From: Streptomyces sp. NBC_00287
GTDB taxonomy: Bacteria > Actinomycetota > Actinomycetes > Streptomycetales > Streptomycetaceae
Assembly: GCF_036173105.1 (NCBI RefSeq)
Contig: NZ_CP108053.1
Coordinates: 6,386,001 to 6,450,000, forward strand
Direction: 5' to 3'
DNA length: 64,000 nt
The notes below the pieces were generated by a model, which saw only the letters and a list, made by a program, of their open reading frames with translations, was not told where the DNA came from and searched no databases. Below are positions 9,498-19,863 of the stretch, in pieces. A program made the position numbers and the translations under genes. Position 1 is the first letter of the stretch; the number at the start of each line of letters is the position of its first letter.

Positions 9498-9872
9498 TTG
9501 GCTGCTGAGCTGCACGTCGCGCTGGTCGCGGCCGACCGAGAGGTCTGGTCCGGGCAGGCCACCCTGGTCGTCGCGCGCACCACGTCCGGCGACATCGGCG
9601 TCATGCCCGGTCACCAGCCGCTGCTCGGTGTGCTGGAGTCGGGCCCGGTGACCATCCGTACGAGTGAAGGTGCAACGGTCGTCGCTGCGGTGCACGGCGG
9701 TTTCATCTCGTTCGCGGACAACAAGCTGTCGCTGCTGGCCGAGATCGCCGAGCTGTCGGACGAGATCGATATCCAGCGTGCGGAGCGCGAGCTGGAGCGC
9801 GCGAAGGCGGAAGGTGACGCCGCCGCCGAGCGGCGCGCCGACGTCCGGCTGCGTGCCGCGGCGGCCCACTGA
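9498..9872 (+). CDS. atpC: F1Fo ATP synthase subunit epsilon
   Basis: Part of the rotor and an inhibitor of ATP hydrolysis. The 124 residues include the N-terminal beta-sandwich (HVALVAADREVWSGQATLVVARTTSGDIGVMPGHQPLL in shorter terms: DREVWSGQA, GDIGVMPGHQPLLG) and a C-terminal alpha-helical hairpin rich in Glu/Arg (DIQRAERELERAKAEG). The start is a TTG at 9498 with CGAGGAG seven to eleven bases upstream; no better in-frame start fits the fold. It is the last gene of the operon and follows an internal hairpin. Confidence 0.93.
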   Translation: MAAELHVALVAADREVWSGQATLVVARTTSGDIGVMPGHQPLLGVLESGPVTIRTSEGATVVAAVHGGFISFADNKLSLLAEIAELSDEIDIQRAERELERAKAEGDAAAERRADVRLRAAAAH

Positions 9873-9909
9873 TCTTCACTCAGCGGGCTCGCGCCACGCG
9901 ATGACGTCA

Positions 9910-9957
9910 CTCAGCCGCGGCTGGGACCGGAGCGATCCGGTGCCGGCCGCGGCTGAG
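9910..9957 (+). terminator. Large hairpin after the atp operon
   Basis: CTCAGCCGCGGC at 9910-9921 pairs perfectly with 9946-9957. The 24-base loop contains a second stem, ACCGG (9926-9930) with CCGGT (9937-9941). It lies 37 bases after atpC and is the likely operon end. Confidence 0.75.
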
Positions 9958-10028
9958 GCAGATATGGATGTTTTTTCCGTTCCGTTACCTGATTTGAAGG
10001 TACCTAGGAGACGAGGAGGTCGGTGTCG

Positions 10029-10475
10029 ATGGTCCTCGCTCTGACTGTGTGCGGAATCGTCGTAGCCCTCGTGGTGCTGGGGCTGTTCGTCTTCGGGCTG
10101 CGCCGCAGACTCATCCAGCGCTCCGGCGGCACCTTCGACTGCAGTCTGCGCTGGGACACCCCGGAGAAGACCGACACCAGCGGCAAGGGCTGGAGCTACG
10201 GCGTCGCCCGCTACAACGGCGACCGCATCGAGTGGTACCGCGTCTTCTCCTACGCCTACCGCCCGCGCCGCATCCTGGAGCGCGCCGCGATCGAGGTCGC
10301 GGGACGCCGGCTGCCCGAGGGCGAGGAGGAGCTGGCGCTGCTCTCCGACGCCGTCATCCTCACCTGTCTGCACCGGGGCACGCGTCTGGAGCTCGCCATG
10401 AGCGAAGACGCGCTGACCGGTTTTCTCGCGTGGCTTGAGGCAGCCCCGCCCGGTCAGCGCGTCAATGTCGCGTAG
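10029..10475 (+). CDS. DUF2550 family membrane-anchored protein
   Basis: A 148-residue protein with one N-terminal membrane helix (LALTVCGIVVALVVLGLFVFG) followed by an arginine-rich cytoplasmic part containing GTFDCSLRW, WSYGVARYNGDRIEWYRVFSY and a final FLAWLEAAPPGQ. This layout fits the DUF2550 family found next to atpC in many actinobacteria; no function is established. AGGAGG at 10014-10019 is nine bases before ATG 10029; the in-frame GTG at 10023 would leave only three bases, so ATG is preferred. Its stop lies eight bases from the convergent chitinase stop. Confidence 0.82.
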   Translation: MVLALTVCGIVVALVVLGLFVFGLRRRLIQRSGGTFDCSLRWDTPEKTDTSGKGWSYGVARYNGDRIEWYRVFSYAYRPRRILERAAIEVAGRRLPEGEEELALLSDAVILTCLHRGTRLELAMSEDALTGFLAWLEAAPPGQRVNVA

Positions 10476-10483
10476 CTGATCTT

Positions 10484-12310
<1,827 letters not shown>

Positions 12311-12370
12311 CGTGCGCCTCCTCAGGGGGTATTGGGGGCGGGACTGAGCCTTCACGCCCACGGTGCCGCG

Positions 12371-12412
12371 AGAATAGAAAGGTCTGGACCACAGGTCAAT
12401 AGGTCCAGACCA
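12371..12412 (-). promoter_or_regulatory. Chitinase promoter with two 12-bp operator repeats
   Basis: Read on the minus strand, TTGACC (12399-12394) and TATTCT (12376-12371) are separated by exactly 17 bases, a good vegetative promoter. Two copies of AGGTCYRGACCA lie at 12380-12391 and 12401-12412 on the plus strand, 21 bases apart, i.e. two helical turns. One fills the spacer and one abuts the -35. Such repeats are known in Streptomyces chitinase promoters and each also resembles the DasR site (TGGTCTAGACCA). Binding of DasR or of a chitin-responsive activator here is inferred. Confidence 0.85.
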
Positions 12413-12428
12413 GTTCGCGACAGCTGCC

Positions 12429-13070
12429 CTACATCCCCAACTCCTGCGCCAGCACCGCCGCTTGCACCCGGCTGCGCAGCTCCAGCTTCCCCAGCAACCG
12501 GCTGACGTGCGTCTTCACCGTCGCCTCCGCCATGTCGAGCCGGTGCGCGATATCCGCGTTGGACAGTCCCTCGCCGAGACAGGACAGCACCTCGCGCTCG
12601 CGCCGGGTCAGCGATTCGAGCACCGCCGGATCGGCCTTCGACTGCCGTACGGGCTTGGCGGCGAACTCGGCGATCAGCCGCCGGGTGACGGCGGGGGCGA
12701 CGATCCCCTCACCGCGCGCGACCGTCCGCACGGCCTCCAGCAGATCCCTGGCGTCGGTGTTCTTCAGCAGAAACCCGGACGCCCCGGCCCTGAGCGCCCC
12801 GAACACATACTCGTCGAGGTCGAAGGTGGTCAGCACGAGCACATCCGCGAGCCCCTCCTCGACGACCTGCCGTGTCGCCGACACCCCGTCAAGACGCGGC
12901 ATCTGTACGTCCATCAGCACCAGGTCGGGGCCCAGCTCCCGAGCCAGCGTCACCGCCTGCTCGCCGTCCGCCGCCTCGCCGACCACCTCGATGTCGGGCG
13001 CGCTGCGCAGAATGAGGACCAGCCCGGCACGGACGGCGGACTGGTCCTCGGCGACGAGGACGCGGATCAT
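12429..13070 (-). CDS. NarL/FixJ-type response regulator
   Basis: A 213-residue DNA-binding response regulator. The receiver domain (about residues 1-125) has the acidic pocket in VLVAEDQ, the phospho-acceptor aspartate in LVLMDVQMPR, the conserved Thr in LVLTTFD and the Lys in GFLLKNTD. A LuxR-type helix-turn-helix follows: LTRREREVLSCLGEGLSNADIA, then EATVKTHVSRLLGKL. Its ATG overlaps the kinase stop (ATGA), so the kinase is translated first and the two are coupled. The neighbouring chitinase is a possible target, by analogy with chitinase-linked two-component pairs, but no direct evidence is seen. Confidence 0.93.
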   Translation of the reverse strand: MIRVLVAEDQSAVRAGLVLILRSAPDIEVVGEAADGEQAVTLARELGPDLVLMDVQMPRLDGVSATRQVVEEGLADVLVLTTFDLDEYVFGALRAGASGFLLKNTDARDLLEAVRTVARGEGIVAPAVTRRLIAEFAAKPVRQSKADPAVLESLTRREREVLSCLGEGLSNADIAHRLDMAEATVKTHVSRLLGKLELRSRVQAAVLAQELGM

Positions 13071-14251
13071 TCTCGGTCTCCTTCTGTCACGGGAAGCGTG
13101 GCGTGTACGGCCCAGATCTTGCCGTCCGGGGAGTCCTCGGGCGCCGCCTCGAAGCCGCCCCCGAGCAGCGCGGCCCGCTCCCGCATCCCGACCAGACCGG
13201 CGCCGGAGCCGGGGGCGCGGGGTCCGTCGCGGTCGCCGTAGGGACTGGTCACCCGGACGTCGAGGACGCCGTCGCGTTGGGCGAGCGTGACCGTGACCCG
13301 GCCGGGCGAGGCGTGCTTGAGGGCGTTGGTGAGGGACTCCTGGACGATGCGGTAGGCGGCGAGTTCGACGGGGGCGGGGAGCTTGACGTGCTCGGTGTGC
13401 AAGGCGATGTCGAGGCCGTTGTTGCGGGCGCCCTCCACCAGTGCGCCGAGTCCGTCGAGCGTGGGGGCCACCGCAGGTTCCAGGTCGCCGCTGCTGTCGC
13501 GCAGGATGCCGATGAGCCGGCGCATCTCGGCGAGCCCCTCGACGCTGTTCTCGCGGATGACTGCGAGGGCGTCCTTGGAGGTCTTCGGGTCGTCCAGGGA
13601 GAGCGCGGCGGTGGAGTGGATGGCGATGGCGGACAAATGGTTGGCGACCATGTCGTGCAGTTCCCGTGCCATCCGGGCGCGTTCGGCGGTGACCGCCTGA
13701 GCGCGGTCCATCTCGGCGAGCAGCGCGGTCTGTTCGGCGTGCAGCCGGGCGGCCTCGGCGGCGTCGCGGTGGTTGCGCACGATCCAGCCGGTGGCGGCGG
13801 GCGTGAACGCGACCAGGCCGATGACGACACCGACCAGCAGCGCCTCGGGCTGCTGCCACACCGCCAGGGGCACGACCGTGCCGGCCACCGTCATCAGGCC
13901 GGTGATCCAGGGGACCCGGCGGGCGGTGCCGGACGGGCCGTACAGGACGGCCGCGTAGATGAGATCCGTGAACATCACGACCGTCACCAGGTTGCCCTGG
14001 GTGATGACGTCCGCGGTCAGCGCGACCGTCCCGACGATCAGGCCGGTACGGGGGCGGGTACGGCGCAGCAGCTCGCAGGCGGCCATGACGGCGAGCGGCA
14101 CCAGGACGGGCCAGCGCCCCTCCCACAGCACGACCGGGTCGTCCGCCGTGCGGGTCCCGAGCCCGACGCCCCAGATGAGGAGCCCGCCGAGCAGCCCGGC
14201 GAGCGCGATGCGCACATCGTCCGGGTGCGGGCGGGGGAGCGGTGCGGCCAT
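13067..14251 (-). CDS. NarL-family sensor histidine kinase
   Basis: A 394-residue membrane sensor kinase. Four to six hydrophobic segments fill residues 15-150 with little outside loop, so it probably senses membrane or internal signals. The dimerisation helix carries the phospho-acceptor in RMARELHDMVANHLS, and the ATPase domain has the N box (VQESLTNALKHA) and a G box (GSGAGLVGMRERAALLGG). Two ATGs are possible: 14251, which gives MAAPLPRPHPDD, and 14266, five codons earlier; neither has a strong ribosome site. It is translated just before, and overlapping, the response regulator. Confidence 0.9.
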   Translation of the reverse strand: MAAPLPRPHPDDVRIALAGLLGGLLIWGVGLGTRTADDPVVLWEGRWPVLVPLAVMAACELLRRTRPRTGLIVGTVALTADVITQGNLVTVVMFTDLIYAAVLYGPSGTARRVPWITGLMTVAGTVVPLAVWQQPEALLVGVVIGLVAFTPAATGWIVRNHRDAAEAARLHAEQTALLAEMDRAQAVTAERARMARELHDMVANHLSAIAIHSTAALSLDDPKTSKDALAVIRENSVEGLAEMRRLIGILRDSSGDLEPAVAPTLDGLGALVEGARNNGLDIALHTEHVKLPAPVELAAYRIVQESLTNALKHASPGRVTVTLAQRDGVLDVRVTSPYGDRDGPRAPGSGAGLVGMRERAALLGGGFEAAPEDSPDGKIWAVHATLPVTEGDRE

Positions 14252-14403
14252 GACTCCATCCAACACGGCCCACCGCTCGGCCGCCTGATGCCCGGGGAGG
14301 GTGCGTCACTGCATCCTTCGATGTACGGCGAGTTCGTCACCGGCGACGACGAACGCGGCGTCCCGCGCCGGGAGCCTGGAAGGGTGACCGAGAGGAGCGA
14401 GCC

Positions 14404-15021
14404 GTGATCGTCACGCTGATCATCGTCTGCGAGGTCGGCTTCTGGGTGCTGCTGGCCGCGGGACTGTCCTTCCGCTATCTGCTGAAGATGCCGCGCACCG
14501 GACTGGCCCTGCTGCTGTGCGAGCCGTTGTTGGAGGTCGTGCTGCTGGTCGCCACGGCGGTCGACCTGAAGAACGGCGCCGACCCGAGCTGGAAGCACGG
14601 GCTTGCCGCGCTGTACATCGGCTACACGGTCGGCCACGGCCATCGCACGGTGAAGTGGCTCGACGGTCACGCCGCCCACCGCCTCGGCGGTGCCGCGCCG
14701 CCCGTCGGCCCGCCCCGCTACGGCATGGCCCGCGCCCGCCACGAGGGCAAGGTGTGGCTGGGTACGGTCACGGCCGCCGCCGTCGCCAGCGCGCTGCTGC
14801 TGATCGCCATGTGGTACGTCGACGACCCGAGCCGCACCGGCTCCCTGGAGAGCTGGATCTTCATCGCCTGGCGTACGGCGGGCATCCACGGCCTGATCGC
14901 GCTGACCTACGCGATCTGGCCGAAGAAGGCGCCCGAGTCAGCGCTCCCCGCCGGGAACCCACAGGACATCGCCCACGGCGCCGTTCGCGGTCCGCGCGAG
15001 GATGAAGAGCAGATCCGATAG
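14404..15021 (+). CDS. Conserved four-helix membrane protein, function unknown
   Basis: A 205-residue protein with four predicted membrane helices (about 2-22, 35-55, 122-142, 155-175) separated by a central cytoplasmic-looking loop containing Arg/Gly/Pro. No catalytic motif was recognised. GTG at 14404 has GAGAGGAG seven bases upstream. The last 28 codons run antisense across the 3' end of the convergent adenosyltransferase gene, and that tail (from KKAPESAL on) is polar and probably poorly constrained. It is divergent from the two-component operon. Confidence 0.72.
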   Translation: MIVTLIIVCEVGFWVLLAAGLSFRYLLKMPRTGLALLLCEPLLEVVLLVATAVDLKNGADPSWKHGLAALYIGYTVGHGHRTVKWLDGHAAHRLGGAAPPVGPPRYGMARARHEGKVWLGTVTAAAVASALLLIAMWYVDDPSRTGSLESWIFIAWRTAGIHGLIALTYAIWPKKAPESALPAGNPQDIAHGAVRGPREDEEQIR

Positions 15022-15510
15022 CCGGTTGAGGTAGGTCGCGGTGAGCGGGTTCATGACCTCTCCATGGACCTCCATCGCGGCCCAAGTCGACCGCTCCGCC
15101 CGTCGTACGACCGTGCAGGCCTGGTGGAGCAGGGCCGCGCCCGGGGTGCCGCCGGGGAGGATGAAGGACCGCAGCTTCTCCAGGCGTTCGTTGAAGCGGT
15201 CGCAGTCGGCCTCCAGCTTGTCGATGTAGAACTGCTCGACACGCAGCGGCGGGAACTCCGGCTTCTCCACCACCGGCGTCGACAGGTCCGCACCCACGTC
15301 GAACAGGTCGTTCTGCACACGGGTGAGGACCTTGACGACCTCCTCGTCGAGACCGCCCAGCGCAATTGCCGTCCCGATCACCGCGTTCGCCTCATTGGCG
15401 TCGGCGTAGGCCGAGATCCGCAGATCGGTCTTGGCGACCCGGCTCATGTCCCCGAGGGCGGTGGTGCCCCGGTCGCCGGTCCTGGTGTAGATACGCGTCA
15501 GATTGACCAT
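14938..15510 (-). CDS. Cob(I)alamin adenosyltransferase, PduO type
   Basis: Transfers the adenosyl group of ATP to cob(I)alamin, making coenzyme B12 for mutases. The 190-residue protein has the PduO/MMAB N-terminal ATP motif TRTGDRGTTALGD, the later SFILPGG and the closing helices with CTVVRRAERS and LNRLSDLLFILAR. The family forms trimers with ATP sites at the subunit faces. Products would serve isobutyryl-CoA mutase encoded at 52222 and methylmalonyl-CoA mutase, whose helper genes also lie in this window. ATG at 15510 gives the standard start MVNLTRIYTRTG. Confidence 0.95.
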   Translation of the reverse strand: MVNLTRIYTRTGDRGTTALGDMSRVAKTDLRISAYADANEANAVIGTAIALGGLDEEVVKVLTRVQNDLFDVGADLSTPVVEKPEFPPLRVEQFYIDKLEADCDRFNERLEKLRSFILPGGTPGAALLHQACTVVRRAERSTWAAMEVHGEVMNPLTATYLNRLSDLLFILARTANGAVGDVLWVPGGER

Positions 15511-15688
15511 GAGCCCAGCGTAGTTTCAGACGCTCAACTACGCCGTACGGGGCGTGCTATGACCCGTGCCGGTGTGATGTCCGTCAGATGAGACGTGACT
15601 CGCGTTACTAACCGGTCACACAGCGCCTCACGAACGCTAGGGTCCGGCCGAGAGGCAACGTAAACAGCGTGTAATGGGGAGTCGCACA

Positions 15689-16537
15689 GTGGCACGGAAG
15701 CTTGCCGTCATCGGCGCCGGCTTGATGGGTTCCGGGATCGCCCAGGTCTCCGCGCAGGCGGGCTGGGACGTCGTTCTGCGCGACGTCACCGACGAAGCTC
15801 TGCGGCGTGGCACCGACGGCATCAAGGCCTCGTACGACAAGTTCGTGAGCAAGGGCAAGCTGGAGGCGCACGACGCCGACGCCGCCCTCGGCCGGATCAC
15901 CGCCACCACCGACCTGGACGCCGTCGCGGACGCCGACATCGTCGTCGAGGCCGTCTTCGAGAAGCTGGAGGTCAAGCACGAGATCTTCCGCGCGCTCGAC
16001 AAGGTCGTGCGCGAAGACGCCGTGCTCGCCTCCAACACCTCCGCCATCCCGATCACCAAGATCGCGGCGGTGACCGAGCGCCCCGAGCGCGTGGTCGGCA
16101 CCCACTTCTTCTCGCCGGTCCCGATGATGCAGCTGTGCGAGCTGGTGCGCGGCTACAAGACCAGCGACGAAACCCTCGCCACCGCACGGGAGTTCGCCGA
16201 GTCCGTCGGCAAGACCTGCATCGTCGTCAACCGGGATGTGGCCGGCTTCGTCACCACCCGGCTCATCTCGGCGCTCGTCGTCGAGGCCGCCAAGCTCTAC
16301 GAGTCGGGCGTCGCCACCGCCGAGGACATCGACCTCGCCTGCAAGCTGGGCTTCGGCCACGCCATGGGCCCGCTCGCCACGGCGGACCTCACCGGCGTCG
16401 ACATCCTGCTGCACGCCACCAGCAACATCTACACCGAGTCCCAGGACGAGAAGTTCGCTCCGCCGGAGCTGATGCGCCGGATGGTTGACGCCGGTGACAT
16501 CGGACGCAAGAGCGGGCAGGGCTTCTACAAGCACTGA
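15689..16537 (+). CDS. 3-hydroxybutyryl-CoA dehydrogenase
   Basis: NAD(P)-dependent interconversion of 3-hydroxybutyryl-CoA and acetoacetyl-CoA, in butyrate or beta-oxidation type metabolism. The 282 residues match the family length. The Rossmann motif VIGAGLMGSGIAQ is at residues 7-19. The catalytic His lies in VVGTHFFSPVPMMQL, with NRDVAGFVTTRL and the C-terminal LGFGHAMGPLATADLTG that completes the substrate site. GTG at 15689 sits seven bases after GGGGAG; an ATG at 15674 has a poor site. A hairpin lies 65 bases downstream. Confidence 0.95.
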   Translation: MARKLAVIGAGLMGSGIAQVSAQAGWDVVLRDVTDEALRRGTDGIKASYDKFVSKGKLEAHDADAALGRITATTDLDAVADADIVVEAVFEKLEVKHEIFRALDKVVREDAVLASNTSAIPITKIAAVTERPERVVGTHFFSPVPMMQLCELVRGYKTSDETLATAREFAESVGKTCIVVNRDVAGFVTTRLISALVVEAAKLYESGVATAEDIDLACKLGFGHAMGPLATADLTGVDILLHATSNIYTESQDEKFAPPELMRRMVDAGDIGRKSGQGFYKH

Positions 16538-16601
16538 AACCGCACACGCCCCAGGAGTATCACTCTCCGGGGTGAATTCGGTATCGGTTCGCTTACAGAC
16601 G

Positions 16602-16636
16602 GCAACCTCTGACCACTTTGGGCCGTCAGAGGTTGC
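16602..16636 (+). terminator. Hairpin terminator after 3-hydroxybutyryl-CoA dehydrogenase
   Basis: GCAACCTCTGAC (16602-16613) and its complement at 16625-16636 form a perfect 12-bp stem with an 11-base loop, midway between two same-strand genes. No T tract follows. Confidence 0.65.
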
Positions 16637-16686
16637 ATCACCGGACACACATCGCGGAGCACGAGACGCACGCTTAGGGGAGCGCT

Positions 16687-17010
16687 ATGCACATCAGGGG
16701 CGACCACGCCGAGCTGGTCGTCGGGGGCCGCCTCGACGTCCGCAGCGCGGCGGACGCCCGTACGGTCCTGCACTCGGCCGTCGACGACGGAGTCGGCGAT
16801 CTGGTGCTGGACCTGTCCGAGCTGGACTCCTGGGACGCCACCGGCCTTGGAGTGATCATGGGAGCGCACCGGCGTGCCGGGCGCTGCGGCCGACGGCTGG
16901 TGCTGCGTGACGTACCACCGCAGATGCAGCGCCTGCTGGTGGCCACCCGGCTGCACCGGATCCTCGCCATCGAGGGCGGCATCGGTGTGGAGTCACTGCC
17001 GCGCGTGTAG
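16687..17010 (+). CDS. STAS-domain protein, anti-sigma factor antagonist type
   Basis: A 107-residue single STAS domain. The order of beta-strands and helices and the signature LDLSELDSWDATGLGVIMGAHRRA match SpoIIAA-like antagonists that bind anti-sigma kinases and are switched off by phosphorylation. The phosphorylation site, usually Ser in DSSGLG, is Thr here (DATGLG), which kinases can also modify. No cognate kinase or sigma gene lies nearby, so the partner is unknown. The ATG follows AGGGGAGCG. Confidence 0.88.
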   Translation: MHIRGDHAELVVGGRLDVRSAADARTVLHSAVDDGVGDLVLDLSELDSWDATGLGVIMGAHRRAGRCGRRLVLRDVPPQMQRLLVATRLHRILAIEGGIGVESLPRV

Positions 17011-17241
17011 CGGTCGGACGTTCCGGTCGTGAAGCGCATGTCGCGCACAATCCTCACGAACCTGTGACGTCTCGGACGGCGCGGTACCCCGGCCTGTCGT
17101 AGATACTGTGCGAAGGTTTAGGGTTCGGTCGCCCGCTGAGTGACAACCCTTCGAGCGGGCCCGGACCAGAAGCGACAGCGCGGTGTGCACAACGGCCGGG
17201 AGGGGCTAGAGCACACGACGCTTTTGGGGGGCTTGAAACCT

Positions 17242-19794
17242 ATGGACCCGAACAACCGGGGACCCGAGGAGTACGGCCACGACGACGACGCAAACGCGCC
17301 GCGTCAGCGCCCGCCCAGGGATCCCCTCACACCCGACTTCGGACAGCACACGCCCGCACTGGCCCGTACCGTCCAGCTTGTCTCGGGCGACTTCCTGCTC
17401 ACCGTCAATCCGGTCGACGGCAGCGAGATCGAGGCCTGTCCGCCCGGCGAACGCCCGACCCGGCCCGCGAAGCGCACCGCTGCCGCCCGCGCCGAGGCCG
17501 ACCGCACGGCCAGGCCACCGGTGCCGCCCGGACCGCCTCAGCCGGAACTGCCCCTGCTGGCCCGCCAGGAGGAGCGCGAACGGCTCGTTCGACTGCTCGC
17601 GCGCGGTCGTTCCGTACGTCTGACCGGCCCCGCCGGATCGGGCCGCACCAGCCTGCTCGACGTCGTCGCCGAGGACTGCGCGGACCTCGCCCCCGACGGC
17701 GTCGTCCGCCTCAGCGGCTACCACCGCACGGCGAGCGATCTGCTGTACGACCTTCTCCACGCCGTCTACGACGCACCCCTGTACCACCCGGACCGGGACG
17801 AACTGCTCGCCTGCGTCCGTGAGATCGGCGCGGTCGTCGTCCTGGACGACGTCGAGATCGGCGGCGCCGCCCTCGACGAACTGCTCGACGCCACGCCCGA
17901 GTGCGCCTTCCTGATCGCGGCCACCCCCGAGGTGCCCGCGCCGTCCACCGATTCCGCGCTCGAAGAGGTCTTCCTCGGTGGTCTGGAGCGTGCCGCGGGT
18001 CTGGATCTGCTGGAGCGGGCCGTCGGCCGAGCGCTGACCGAGGACGAGGCCAACTGGGCCGGCGACCTCTGGTTCGAGTCCGAGGGCCTGCCCCTGCGGT
18101 TCGTCCAGGCGGGCGCCCTGCTGCGCCAGCGCGACCAACTGCGGGCCGGGGCCGGTGCCGTCGACGAGTACGGCGTCTTCGAGGACGCGCTGCCCGTGGA
18201 CGCGGCCTTCGACGTGCCCTTCGACGTGCCCTTCGACGCCGAGGACAGTGTCGAGATACCGCTGCCGGCGCTCGGTGAGGCGGCCGCGCCCGCCCCGCTG
18301 CTCGCCTCCCGGCTCAGCGCCTCCGCCCGCGCCACCCTGCGCATCGCCGTCGCGCTCGGCGGTGAGGTGCCGGACCAGGCCCATCTCCCGGCCCTGGTCG
18401 ACGACACCCACGCGGACGCCGCCCTCGGGGAACTGGCCGCGTGCGGTCTTGTCTCCCCGGTCGGCGCCCGCTACCGACTCGCGGCGGGAGTACGCACCCA
18501 GCTCGCCGCCGCCGGATACGCCGACGGCGTCGAGGCCGGCGCGCTGGCCGCCGCCCAGCACTACGCCTGGTGGGCCGGGCACCCCTCGGTCACCCCGGAG
18601 CGGGTGTGCGACCAGGCGGACGCCCTGCTCGCCGCGCTGACCGTGCTGGTGCCCGCTACCACGCCGCCCGTCGAGGAGGGGGCGCAGAACCCGGCCGTTC
18701 TGCTCGCCCGTACCGCCGCGCCCGCGTTCGCCGCGGGGCTGCACTGGAGCGCCTGGGAACGGGTGCTCAGGTCCGGGGCGGAGGCCGCACGGCTCGCCGG
18801 GGACGTAGGGGAACAGGCCTATTTCCACCACGAGTTGGGCATCCTCGCGCTCTGCGGCGGACAGTACGACCGAGCCCGTGCCGAACTGGAGGCCTCCATC
18901 GGTCTGCGGGGCGCCCTCGCGGACAAGCGGGGCACCGTCGCGGGCCGCCGCGCCCTGGCGCTGGTCGCCGACCGCACCGGGGACACGCCCGGGGTCGGGA
19001 TCGCGGCGGCCGGGATCGGCGCGACGGCGGGGGAGGAGGTGTCGGGCGCGCGCTACGAGGAGTCGCAGTCGCCGCCCGGCGGAATCCCGGCGGCGTTCCC
19101 GCCCCTGCAGCAGCCCGCGAGCGACCCCGCGCTCGTCATCCACCGCTCCTCGGCTCCCGGACCGTCACGCAAGGCGCGAGGCGGTCTGAAGGGCCTCGCC
19201 AAGCGGAACCTCGTGGCGGCGGGCGCGGGAGCGCTGCTGGTGGCCGTCCTCGGCACCGTGGTGACCCTCGGCGCCACCTCCGACGGTGAGCCGGGCAACC
19301 CGTCCGACCAGGTGGGCGTCAACCCGTCGGCCAGCCAGGGCACCGATGACGACAGCCTCGGCGCGGACAAGGCGGACGACGACGAGAGCTCGGGCGACAC
19401 GGGCACGGCGACGAGTCGTCCGACGGATCCCGGTCCCGACGGTTCGTTCGGCACGTCGGACGACCCGACGCCGACGGACACGGGGGAGCCGTCCGACGAC
19501 CCGAGCGGCGGGGACGGTTCGAGCGACAGCCCGACCAAGACCCCGACGAAGCCGCCGAGCTCCTCGTCGAAGCCGCCCACGTCGAAGCCGCCGACGTCGC
19601 CGACACCGACGCCGACCGAGACCGAGCCGTCTCCGACCCCCACCCCGACCGAGACCGAGCCGTCCACGACACCGTCCACGACACCTTCCACCTCCGACTC
19701 GGCCAGCGGCCCCGCCACGTCCAGCGCCCCGGCGGAGACCAGCAGCTCGGCAAGCGCACCGGAGAGCCCCAGCACCTCCGCCGACGTGATCTGA
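17242..19794 (+). CDS. Membrane-anchored NTPase with Ser/Thr/Pro-rich outer tail
   Basis: An 851-residue protein of unknown role. The cytoplasmic part has a P-loop GPAGSGRTSLLD near residues 129-140, a Walker B-like AVVVLDDVE near 196-204, and helical repeats near residues 440-600. This resembles signal-transducing STAND-type ATPases, although no family is certain. Basic residues (KARGGLKGLAKRN) precede a single membrane helix at about 655-680 (AAGAGALLVAVLGTVVTLGA), implying the N-terminus is inside. The remaining 170 residues are Asp/Ser/Thr/Pro-rich (repeated PTPTETEPS), typical of a wall-spanning or O-mannosylated stalk. No LPXTG sorting signal is present. ATG 17242 (MDPNNRGPEEYG) is the likely start. 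Confidence 0.7.
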   Translation: MDPNNRGPEEYGHDDDANAPRQRPPRDPLTPDFGQHTPALARTVQLVSGDFLLTVNPVDGSEIEACPPGERPTRPAKRTAAARAEADRTARPPVPPGPPQPELPLLARQEERERLVRLLARGRSVRLTGPAGSGRTSLLDVVAEDCADLAPDGVVRLSGYHRTASDLLYDLLHAVYDAPLYHPDRDELLACVREIGAVVVLDDVEIGGAALDELLDATPECAFLIAATPEVPAPSTDSALEEVFLGGLERAAGLDLLERAVGRALTEDEANWAGDLWFESEGLPLRFVQAGALLRQRDQLRAGAGAVDEYGVFEDALPVDAAFDVPFDVPFDAEDSVEIPLPALGEAAAPAPLLASRLSASARATLRIAVALGGEVPDQAHLPALVDDTHADAALGELAACGLVSPVGARYRLAAGVRTQLAAAGYADGVEAGALAAAQHYAWWAGHPSVTPERVCDQADALLAALTVLVPATTPPVEEGAQNPAVLLARTAAPAFAAGLHWSAWERVLRSGAEAARLAGDVGEQAYFHHELGILALCGGQYDRARAELEASIGLRGALADKRGTVAGRRALALVADRTGDTPGVGIAAAGIGATAGEEVSGARYEESQSPPGGIPAAFPPLQQPASDPALVIHRSSAPGPSRKARGGLKGLAKRNLVAAGAGALLVAVLGTVVTLGATSDGEPGNPSDQVGVNPSASQGTDDDSLGADKADDDESSGDTGTATSRPTDPGPDGSFGTSDDPTPTDTGEPSDDPSGGDGSSDSPTKTPTKPPSSSSKPPTSKPPTSPTPTPTETEPSPTPTPTETEPSTTPSTTPSTSDSASGPATSSAPAETSSSASAPESPSTSADVI

Positions 19795-19809
19795 GGCTCC
19801 GCACAGCAC

Positions 19810-19846
19810 ACGAGGGCCGGGTCCTTTCCCAGGACCCGGCCCTCGT
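19810..19846. terminator. Bidirectional terminator hairpin
   Basis: ACGAGGGCCGGGTCCT (19810-19825) pairs perfectly with 19831-19846 across a five-base loop: a 16-bp stem between the convergent NTPase and nucS genes, able to serve both. Confidence 0.88.
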
Positions 19847-19863
19847 CGTCGTAGAACCGCCGG

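Noticed and set aside
18190..18240. Tandem DVPF repeat in the NTPase
   Set aside because: Two copies of a 12-base unit only; too short to be a functional array.
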